The position numbers and the translations under genes are program-made. Of a stretch of 12,716 bases of DNA, positions 7,098-12,716 are shown piece after piece. Under the pieces are notes generated by a model. That model made no database searches and was not told where the DNA came from. It saw nothing but the letters and a program-made list of their open reading frames with translations. Origin of the DNA: 66-474 sp964489055 (lineage in GTDB: Bacteria; Pseudomonadota; Gammaproteobacteria; Xanthomonadales; Rhodanobacteraceae); assembly GCA_964489055.1 (NCBI GenBank), contig CAZAXF010000075.1, forward strand, positions 1 to 12,716, written 5' to 3'. Numbering within the stretch: the stretch's first letter is position 1; each line of letters begins with the position of its first letter.

Positions 7098-7607
7098 TCA
7101 GGCACGCACATCCAGCACGGAGTTCCACTGCCCCACCCGCTCGGACTGCGCGTTCAGCAGCGGCGCCGCATCGTCCTCGATGGTGACCTTTTCGATCCTG
7201 TCGCCCTGCTGGATCGCATCCACCACGTCCTGGTCGCTGGCCGCGACCACTTCACCGAAGATGGTGTGCTTGCCGTCCAGGTGCGGCGTGGGCACGTGGG
7301 TGATGAAGAACTGGCTGCCGTTGGTACCGGGGCCGGCGTTCGCCATCGACAGCCTGCCCGGCGCGTCGTGCTTCAGGTCCGGCCGGCATTCATCCTCGAA
7401 ACGGTAGCCGGGGCCACCCCGTCCATCGCCGTTCGGGCAGCCGCCCTGGATCATGAAATCGGCGATCACGCGATGGAAGTTCAGGCCATCGTAGAAACCG
7501 CGCTGCGCGAGGTTCACGAAATTGGCGACGGTGACCGGCGCCTTCTCGTCGAACAGGCGCAGGTGGATCGGACCTTTCGAGGTAAGCATGGTTGCGCTGA
7601 GGCTCAT
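7098..7607 (-). CDS. Cyclophilin-type peptidyl-prolyl cis-trans isomerase, cytoplasmic
   Basis: This 169-residue protein speeds cis-trans isomerisation of Xaa-Pro bonds during protein folding. The cyclophilin core is complete: FHRVIADFMIQGG (residues 44-56, with catalytic-type Arg46 and Gln54), GPGTNGSQFFIT (92-103), and HLDGKHTIFGEV (109-120). The position matching Trp121 of human cyclophilin A appears to be His109, so strong cyclosporin binding is not expected. I see no signal peptide, so it should act in the cytoplasm. I chose the ATG at 7607 because GGGAG lies just upstream; an in-frame start at 7649 would add 14 residues that do not look like a cyclophilin. It follows the oligomer hydrolase by 54 bp on the same strand and may be the last gene of that unit. 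Confidence 0.94.
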   Translation of the reverse strand: MSLSATMLTSKGPIHLRLFDEKAPVTVANFVNLAQRGFYDGLNFHRVIADFMIQGGCPNGDGRGGPGYRFEDECRPDLKHDAPGRLSMANAGPGTNGSQFFITHVPTPHLDGKHTIFGEVVAASDQDVVDAIQQGDRIEKVTIEDDAAPLLNAQSERVGQWNSVLDVRA

Positions 7608-7661
7608 TGTGGCTCCCGTGGCGGATGGCGGCGTGCGCCGGACCGACAAGGATAACTGCGC

Positions 7662-9398
7662 TCAGCCCGGCAAATCGAGGTTGGCGCGCTCCAGCTTGTC
7701 GGCGCCACGCGGCCGCGACCGCGGCGTCGGGGGATCGGCAAGCGCCTCGCCCCCGACCACGTGCGCGTACATGTGATCGAGCGCGGCGTAGCCATAGGGC
7801 AGCAGCGGCACGTAACGATCGCCGAAGCCCGGCATCTGCAGGAACGCATCGAAGTGCTGCGCATGCGGCACGCACCAGTAGCGCGGCGCGTGGCCGTGCC
7901 CGCGCAGCCACTCGATGTACACGTCCGATGCGAACGCCGCGGGAATCAGGCCGTCCCCGGCGCCGTGCACGATCCACAGCGGCAGTTCCGCGCGCGGCAA
8001 GCCGACGGTCAGGCGTTCCACCGCGCCGTGCAGCGCCGTGGCTGCCGCGGACCGGCCATCCCACAACTCGCGCAGCGTCAGCACGCCCGGCAGGGTCGGG
8101 TCCGGGGAAACATCCATCCCGCCGAACAGCCCGATGCCGGTGTCCGGCGGAATGCCGTTGCCATCGGCCCACCACGCCGCGCGCACCACCGGCGCGGGCA
8201 CACCGGCCACTTCGACCGGCTGGAAGCTGAAGCCGCCCGGCATCGCGCCGACGCCGGTCCGAAGGTAGGCCGAGGCGTAGGTCGCCGCGACCGCACGCCA
8301 CAGGTCGAACGCCACCGAGCTGGCCGCGGTCTCCAGCGCCTCGTCGTGCCAGCCCGACGCGTGCAGATGTTCCAGCGCCGCTTCGGCCAGCGATTCACTT
8401 CGCCCCGCGGGCAGCAGGCCGCGCGCTGCCAGGTTCACGCAACGCGCAAGCCAGGCGGGCGGTGCCGCGTCCGCGGTACGCGCGAACGGTACCGAGGCAA
8501 AGCGCGACGCGGTCAAGGCGGCCGGCATCCACAGCGCCGCCTCGCTGGCGTAGTCGTACAACGCGCGGCCGGTACCCGGCGTCTGCACGTTCGGTTCCAG
8601 CGCCACCACGCCATCCAGCCAGCCGTCGCGATCGACCCCGGCCGCCTGCAGTACCGCGGCCCCGCCATTGGAAATGCCGGCCGCGATGATGCGCGTGTTT
8701 TCCGGCGTGAAGGGTGCGGCGGCGGGAAACGCCTCGTCCAGCATCGCCAGCCCGAAACGCACGGCCTGCAGCACGTGCTCGCCCCAATCGGCTTCCGGGT
8801 GGTCGCCCGAATGGGCGTGCTTGACCGCGATGCCGGCGTTGGTGGCGTAGGCGGCGGGCTCGAAATCCAGCGCAACGGTTCCGGCTTCGGCGCGGGTGCC
8901 GTCCAGCGCCACGCCGGTGCCGGTGGTGCAGTCGAAGTATCCGGTGCCGGCGGCCTTGTCGGTGTAGACCAACGCGCAACCGCGCGCGAGTCCCCACCCA
9001 CCCAGCGCCGCCGCACCGTACACCCCGCGCGAACCGGACGACGGCGCGACCATCAGGCAGCGCGCGCCGGCATCGAACGCATCGGGAACCTGGCACAGCA
9101 CCCGGTGTGGATGCGTCGCGCCGGGCAGGCGCGCGAACGCGCTGAACTCGCGGCCGGGCACGTGCGGCACGCTGCCGTAGACGCGCCCGAACCCACCCAG
9201 CGGGCCCAGGTCGGTCAGGCCCTTCCAGCCACTCTGGATCGCGCGGCGGCGAAGCTCCCGGGCGGTTGGATGCACCGGATCGGCAAAGCGCACCGGCAGG
9301 CCGGCCAGGCCGGCGAGTCCCAGGCCCGCACTCAGCAGGTCATCATCGTCGCGGTGCACGCTGCGAAGGATCGGGCTGGTCACGAAATCATTGGCCAT
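7662..9398 (-). CDS. D-(-)-3-hydroxybutyrate oligomer hydrolase family protein
   Basis: This 578-residue alpha/beta-hydrolase resembles the 3-hydroxybutyrate-oligomer hydrolases, which cut short oligomers left by polyhydroxybutyrate depolymerases into monomers. The nucleophile elbow is GISNGG (241-246, Ser243). The likely acid is Asp482 in HGAGDGLIP, and the likely histidine is in PHAQHFDAF (His512 or His515). Other family-like stretches are FGRVYGSVPHVPGREF (70-85), VAPSSGSRGVYGAA (117-130) and VYTDKAAGTGYFD (144-156). The start at 9398 has AGGAA about seven bases upstream. I see no signal peptide: the N-terminus (MANDFVTSPILRSVHRDDDD) is polar, so the enzyme should be cytoplasmic. It lies 29 bp after tetR on the same strand, and a TonB-dependent receptor is divergent. 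The true substrate may be another ester; no polyhydroxybutyrate synthesis or depolymerase gene is in view. Confidence 0.85.
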   Translation of the reverse strand: MANDFVTSPILRSVHRDDDDLLSAGLGLAGLAGLPVRFADPVHPTARELRRRAIQSGWKGLTDLGPLGGFGRVYGSVPHVPGREFSAFARLPGATHPHRVLCQVPDAFDAGARCLMVAPSSGSRGVYGAAALGGWGLARGCALVYTDKAAGTGYFDCTTGTGVALDGTRAEAGTVALDFEPAAYATNAGIAVKHAHSGDHPEADWGEHVLQAVRFGLAMLDEAFPAAAPFTPENTRIIAAGISNGGAAVLQAAGVDRDGWLDGVVALEPNVQTPGTGRALYDYASEAALWMPAALTASRFASVPFARTADAAPPAWLARCVNLAARGLLPAGRSESLAEAALEHLHASGWHDEALETAASSVAFDLWRAVAATYASAYLRTGVGAMPGGFSFQPVEVAGVPAPVVRAAWWADGNGIPPDTGIGLFGGMDVSPDPTLPGVLTLRELWDGRSAAATALHGAVERLTVGLPRAELPLWIVHGAGDGLIPAAFASDVYIEWLRGHGHAPRYWCVPHAQHFDAFLQMPGFGDRYVPLLPYGYAALDHMYAHVVGGEALADPPTPRSRPRGADKLERANLDLPG

Positions 9399-9427
9399 CG
9401 GCTTTCCTGTGGTCGTGGGGCGCGTGC

Positions 9428-10087
9428 TCACGGCTTCGTGTCGGGGGATCGAGGCGATGGCGAGGCGCCCAGCAGACGCAGCGCGAATCCGGCGTAGCCT
9501 TCGGCCACCTGCTCCGCACTCAGACGATAGTCGGGCGAATACCAGTAGGCGACGCGCAGGCCCATGCCGCCGATCGCGGCCACGCCCAGCCATGGGTCGC
9601 TCACGTCGAAGATCCCCTCGTGCATGCCGCGGGTGATGATGTCCTGCATCAGTCCTTCGGACTGGCGCCGCAGCATGAAGGTCGCGGCCCCCAGTTCCTC
9701 GCCCAGCACGTGCAGCTCGGAGTTGGCCACCACCGCCAGCATCGGGTAGGTGGTGTGGAAACCTACGTGCGCGCGCACGTAGGCCACCATCTGGTCGCGT
9801 GGGTCGCCGCCGCTGGCCAGCACGGCGGTGCGCACGCCGCGGTACTGCTCTTCGTGGCCGACGCGGCACAGCTCGGCAAGGATGTGTTCCTTGGACGGGT
9901 AATGCGCATAGATGGTCGCGGCCTTCACCCCCGCCGCGGCGGCGATGTCGCGCACCGAGGCGCCCGCGTAGCCGCTTTCGGCAAACAATTTCACCGCGGC
10001 CTCCAGGATCCGCCCGGACGCACCCGACCGCCTGAGTTCAGGCAGCAGGCGCACGGTGGTGGCAACAAGGCGGCGATTGGGGCTCAT
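9428..10087 (-). CDS. TetR-family transcriptional regulator
   Basis: This 219-residue protein has the standard TetR N-terminal DNA-binding domain: RILEAAVKLFAESGYAGASV (26-45) leading into the helix-turn-helix VRDIAAAAGVKAATIYAHYPSKEHIL (about 45-70). The larger C-terminal ligand and dimer domain does not reveal its ligand. The ATG at 10087 has no strong ribosome-binding site, which fits the low expression of many repressors. Downstream are the hydrolase (29 bp) and then the cyclophilin gene. Upstream and divergent is the TonB-dependent receptor. The shared 189-bp region holds a perfect 14-bp palindrome by the receptor promoter and an imperfect copy by the tetR side. The simplest reading is a local repressor of both transcripts, lifted by a ligand related to the imported compound. 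Confidence 0.93.
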   Translation of the reverse strand: MSPNRRLVATTVRLLPELRRSGASGRILEAAVKLFAESGYAGASVRDIAAAAGVKAATIYAHYPSKEHILAELCRVGHEEQYRGVRTAVLASGGDPRDQMVAYVRAHVGFHTTYPMLAVVANSELHVLGEELGAATFMLRRQSEGLMQDIITRGMHEGIFDVSDPWLGVAAIGGMGLRVAYWYSPDYRLSAEQVAEGYAGFALRLLGASPSPRSPDTKP

Positions 10088-10097
10088 GGGCGGCAGA

Positions 10098-10111
10098 CTA
10101 ACGAACGACAG
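10098..10111. promoter_or_regulatory. Imperfect TetR operator-like site on the tetR side
   Basis: CTAACGAACGACAG matches the perfect palindrome at 10163-10176 in its left half (CTAACGA) and loosely in the right half. It lies just downstream of a minus-strand TATGAT (10118-10123) that could be the tetR -10 box, though no good -35 is visible. If bound, it would give autorepression of the tetR unit. Confidence 0.4.
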
Positions 10112-10127
10112 CTCATGATCATATCCA

Positions 10128-10156
10128 TTGACAGCGTAGCAGGAAGACGGTACAAA
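10128..10156 (+). promoter_or_regulatory. Sigma-70 type promoter of the TonB-dependent receptor gene
   Basis: A consensus -35 box TTGACA (10128-10133), an exact 17-base spacer, and TACAAA (10151-10156; four of six bases match the -10 consensus) point rightwards. Transcription would start near 10163, leaving a leader of about 114 nt before the ATG at 10277. The leader contains a short GGCAAG/CTTGCC hairpin at 10180-10197. Confidence 0.65.
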
Positions 10157-10162
10157 GCTACC

Positions 10163-10176
10163 CTAACGATCGTTAG
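10163..10176. promoter_or_regulatory. Perfect palindromic operator, probable TetR binding site
   Basis: CTAACGATCGTTAG is a perfect 14-bp palindrome of the size and style bound by TetR-family dimers. It starts about seven bases after the receptor -10 box, so it covers the expected transcription start, the classic position for repression. The neighbouring tetR gene encodes the likely binder. Confidence 0.7.
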
Positions 10177-10276
10177 TTAGGCAAGTCTTTTCTTGCCCGC
10201 GCGACCCGATTGCAGCCACGCCGCCAGCGGCGATGCCACATCCACCACGCCCACGCTTCATCAGAGGGGACTTCAG

Positions 10277-12601
10277 ATGCATACCAAGCACGCCACGTTC
10301 ACCCTGGGACTCCTGGCCGGCGCCATTGCGCTGGCCCTGGCCGCGCCGGTCCACGCGGCAGACCCCGCCGCGCCGGCCGCACCGCAGGACAACGCCACCG
10401 CGCAACAGCAACAGCAGTCCGCGCCGCAGAAGCACGCGCCCAAGGAACTGGAAACCGTCGTGGTCACCGCACGTCGCCGCAGCGAAGACCTGGAAAAGGT
10501 GCCGGTCGCCGTAAGCTCGTTCAGCTCAGAACAACTCAAGGACATGCAGGCGGTCGACATCGCCGGGTTGCAGGGCTCGGTGCCCAACATGAACATCGTC
10601 CAGGGCCGCGGCTCGTCCAGCAACGTCAACATCTTCATCCGCGGCATCGGCCAGCCCGATGCGCTGCAGACGTTCGACCCGGGCGTGGGCTTCTACGTCG
10701 ACGACGTGTACTACTCGCGCATCAACGGCGCGCTGATGGACCTGTTCGACATCGACCACGTCGAAGTACTGCGCGGCCCGCAGGGCACGCTGTACGGCAT
10801 GAACTCCACCGGCGGCGCGGTCAAGGTGGTCACCAAGAAGCCCAGCAGCACGCCGGAAGGTTCGGTAGCCGTCACCGTGGGCGACTACGGGCGCATCAAC
10901 ACCCAGGCGTATTTGAGCGGGCCGCTCAGCGACACGGTTTCCGCAAACATCGCCGCGGGCACCTTCAAGAACCACGGCTACGTCACCGATCCGGACACCG
11001 GGCGGCGTTTCAACAATGACGACACCCAGGCCATCCGCGGCAAGCTCGATTTCCATCCCTCGGACAACTTCAACGCGATCCTGGCGATGGACTACAGCCA
11101 CCAGAACACCGACCTCACCATGGGCGAACCCACCGCGCCGCTGGAAAGCACCGACCTGCTGACCGGCCAGACCACGGTACTGATGCAGCCGCCCGCGCAC
11201 TGGGACTACCATGCGAAGACTTCGTTCGGCCCCGGCAAGGGCCAGAAACTGATCCAGAAGGGCGTGGCGTTGCACATGAACTGGCACGCCACCGACAACT
11301 GGGATTTCAAGAGCATCACGGCGTACCGCAAGCTCGATACCGAGGCCTACATCGACATCGACGCCTCGCAGTTCCAGCTCGGCGACGTGCTGGTGGCGCT
11401 GCACCAGCACCAGTTCAGCCAGGAATTCCAGTTCCTCTACGACAACCACGACAACCTGAACGCCGTGCTGGGCGTGTACTACCTCAACGAGCACGTGCCG
11501 TCGCACCAGGAAGCCTACGCCGACGACTTCCTGACCTTCGGCGGCCTGCCGATCGACTTCCTGCGCACCATCGACGACGACCTCGACAACAAGAGTTACG
11601 CGGTCTTCGGCAACGCCACCTGGTCGTTCGGAAACGGCTGGAGCGTGTCCGGCGGCGTACGCTACACGCGTGAGCAGAAGAGCTATTTCCGCACCACGTC
11701 GGCCTTCTTCGGTCCGCCGCTGACCGCATTTTCCCAGGATCCGCAGGCGGTCATTGCACCGACCAGCCATACTTGGAACGCCGTGACGCCCTCGGTGAGC
11801 CTGCAAAAACAGATCAACCCGCAGTTGATGTGGTACATATCGGCCAACCGCGGCTTCAAGGCCGGCGGCTACAACGGCCGTGCCAACGACCCGGCCCTGG
11901 CGGCCAACCCGCTGTTCAATCCCGAGTTCGTGTGGACCTACGAATCGGGGCTGAAATTCCGCAGCGCCGACGGTCGCGCCCGCGCCAGCGGCGACGTGTT
12001 CTACAGCAATTACAAGGATTTCCAGGCGCGGGTATCGGAAATCACCAACCCCGGATCCCAGGTCCCCAATTTCATCTTCCCGGTCCTCAACGCGGCCAAG
12101 TTGACCATGTACGGCGCCGAGTTCCAGGGTTCGATGCTGGTCGGCCAGAGCTCGTCGCTGCAGGCCCAGATCGGCTACCTGCACGCCAAGTACGACGAGT
12201 TCAACGATCCCCGTGTACAGCTTGATCCGTCACTGGCCAGCCTGCACGCGCACGTCGCCTTCACGCCCAACTGGACCGCGCGGGTGGCGGCCACGCACAC
12301 CTTCAACCTCAACAACGGCGCCGCGATCACCGTGGGCGGCGATGTGTCCTATCGCGGCACCATGTGGCTGAGCGTGGACAACCGCCCGGGCCTGATGCAG
12401 CCTTCCTACACCCTGGCCGGACTGTTCGGCGTGTTCGATTCGGCCGACGGCCACTGGCAGGTCCGCGCCGGCGTGCGCAACCTCACCGACAAGGCCTACA
12501 AGACCGACGCGCAGGAATTCTCCAGCGTGGGCAACATCCAGACGGCGTACTTCGGGTGGCCGCGGAATTACTACCTGAGCGTGCGGTACAACTTCTTTTG
12601 A
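10277..12601 (+). CDS. TonB-dependent outer-membrane receptor
   Basis: This 774-residue protein takes up a scarce substrate across the outer membrane using energy from TonB-ExbB-ExbD. A signal peptide (about 1-27) ends VHA|ADP. A Pro/Ala/Gln-rich linker (28-56, with a run of five Gln) leads to the TonB box ETVVVTA (59-65). The plug domain (about 70-190) has IFIRGIGQPD, VGFYVDDVYYSR and the signature VEVLRGPQGTLYG (162-174). The remaining 580 residues are beta-barrel, ending in aromatic YYLSVRYNFF as required for membrane insertion. I chose the ATG at 10277 because it is preceded by GAGGGGA and starts the signal peptide; the frame is open further upstream. It is divergent from tetR and the oligomer hydrolase. 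The substrate cannot be read from the sequence; the subtype resembles the carbohydrate/aromatic-type receptors abundant in Xanthomonadales and sphingomonads. Confidence 0.95.
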   Translation: MHTKHATFTLGLLAGAIALALAAPVHAADPAAPAAPQDNATAQQQQQSAPQKHAPKELETVVVTARRRSEDLEKVPVAVSSFSSEQLKDMQAVDIAGLQGSVPNMNIVQGRGSSSNVNIFIRGIGQPDALQTFDPGVGFYVDDVYYSRINGALMDLFDIDHVEVLRGPQGTLYGMNSTGGAVKVVTKKPSSTPEGSVAVTVGDYGRINTQAYLSGPLSDTVSANIAAGTFKNHGYVTDPDTGRRFNNDDTQAIRGKLDFHPSDNFNAILAMDYSHQNTDLTMGEPTAPLESTDLLTGQTTVLMQPPAHWDYHAKTSFGPGKGQKLIQKGVALHMNWHATDNWDFKSITAYRKLDTEAYIDIDASQFQLGDVLVALHQHQFSQEFQFLYDNHDNLNAVLGVYYLNEHVPSHQEAYADDFLTFGGLPIDFLRTIDDDLDNKSYAVFGNATWSFGNGWSVSGGVRYTREQKSYFRTTSAFFGPPLTAFSQDPQAVIAPTSHTWNAVTPSVSLQKQINPQLMWYISANRGFKAGGYNGRANDPALAANPLFNPEFVWTYESGLKFRSADGRARASGDVFYSNYKDFQARVSEITNPGSQVPNFIFPVLNAAKLTMYGAEFQGSMLVGQSSSLQAQIGYLHAKYDEFNDPRVQLDPSLASLHAHVAFTPNWTARVAATHTFNLNNGAAITVGGDVSYRGTMWLSVDNRPGLMQPSYTLAGLFGVFDSADGHWQVRAGVRNLTDKAYKTDAQEFSSVGNIQTAYFGWPRNYYLSVRYNFF

Positions 12602-12604
12602 GCT

Positions 12605-12674
12605 GAGGGGCGAGTGGCGAGGGATGAGGGGCGAGGGAATCGGGGCTCGGGACCCGGGACCCGGGACTCGGACT
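12605..12674. repeat. Ten-unit heptanucleotide tandem array
   Basis: Starting three bases after the receptor stop codon, the DNA reads in seven-base units: GAGGGGC, GAGTGGC, GAGGGAT, GAGGGGC, GAGGGAA, TCGGGGC, TCGGGAC, CCGGGAC, CCGGGAC, TCGGACT. The first five units are of GAGGG type and the last five of CGGG type, and the phase is kept through 12667; the last unit lacks one G. No gene is visible between it and the window end. Confidence 0.8.
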
Positions 12675-12698
12675 GCGGAGGCAGGATGCCGGAGCGAA

Positions 12699-12715
12699 CG
12701 TCGGCGCAGCCGACG
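12699..12715. repeat. Short GC-rich inverted repeat at the window edge
   Basis: CGTCGGC and GCCGACG form perfect 7-bp arms around GCA. A further GGCA/TGCC pair lies just before it (12681-12690). It could be the edge of a REP-like element or a terminator for the receptor gene; the window ends before a T-tract could be seen. Confidence 0.4.
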
Positions 12716-12716
12716 G

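Noticed and set aside
7761..9497. A 578-codon open frame on the plus strand opposite the oligomer hydrolase
   Set aside because: It is Arg/His/Gly-rich antisense text without motifs; the hydrolase frame has a clear nucleophile elbow and family segments.
9399..9869. An N-terminal extension of the oligomer hydrolase into the tetR gene
   Set aside because: The added residues are out-of-frame text from tetR, which is clearly real. The ATG at 9398 has a ribosome-binding site and begins the family-like sequence.
10526..12184. A 552-codon open frame on the minus strand opposite the TonB receptor
   Set aside because: Its protein is rich in Val, Gly, Arg and His with no recognisable domain, and it mirrors the receptor codons. 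The receptor frame has a full set of motifs, so this is an antisense shadow of GC-rich coding DNA.
1..12716. A new defence, toxin or mobile system
   Set aside because: I looked for nuclease, helicase, reverse transcriptase, toxin-antitoxin, transposase and repeat-spacer patterns on both strands and saw none. All intact genes but one belong to known families; the exception is the small membrane protein in the prp operon.

Overview
The window is a high-GC stretch of ordinary-looking gammaproteobacterial chromosome. The gene content (a prpB/prpC methylcitrate-cycle pair, a type-2 malate dehydrogenase, a GlsB-type membrane protein, a large TonB-dependent receptor, HAF and YVTN repeat remnants, a heptad tandem repeat) suggests Xanthomonadales (Lysobacterales), perhaps Rhodanobacteraceae. 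That placement is inferred from gene style, not from a marker gene. I see no rRNA, tRNA, CRISPR array, intact insertion sequence or prophage.

Layout. (1) 1-1896, minus strand: a compact operon prpB - small membrane protein of unknown function - prpC. prpC runs off the left edge. These genes carry out steps of propionyl-CoA breakdown. (2) 1897-4148: a decayed region. A remnant of a YVTN beta-propeller gene (minus strand) lies left of an intact cation/calcium antiporter gene (plus strand). A frameshifted HAF-repeat pseudogene (plus strand) lies right of it. (3) 4102-6584, minus strand: a class I aminotransferase, then a pair of inverted palindromic repeats, then malate dehydrogenase (mdh) with a strong hairpin after its stop. 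(4) 6742-7026, plus strand: a GlsB/YeaQ-type small membrane protein, divergent from the aminotransferase. (5) 7098-10087, minus strand: a likely transcription unit tetR - 3-hydroxybutyrate-oligomer hydrolase - cytoplasmic cyclophilin. (6) 10277-12601, plus strand: a TonB-dependent outer-membrane receptor transcribed divergently from tetR. A perfect 14-bp palindrome sits just after a good promoter in the shared intergenic region. (7) 12605-12716: a seven-base tandem repeat array and the edge of another palindromic element.

How the genes fit together. The left and middle genes are central carbon metabolism: the methylcitrate cycle, malate oxidation and amino-acid transamination. The most coherent accessory unit is region 5-6: an uptake receptor, its presumed TetR repressor, and a cytoplasmic hydrolase of the 3-hydroxybutyrate-oligomer family. 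This looks like a small regulated import-and-hydrolysis module whose substrate is unknown. Nothing here is clearly a new type of system. The best leads are that module, the unnamed membrane protein inside the prp operon, and the decayed repeat-protein genes around the antiporter.
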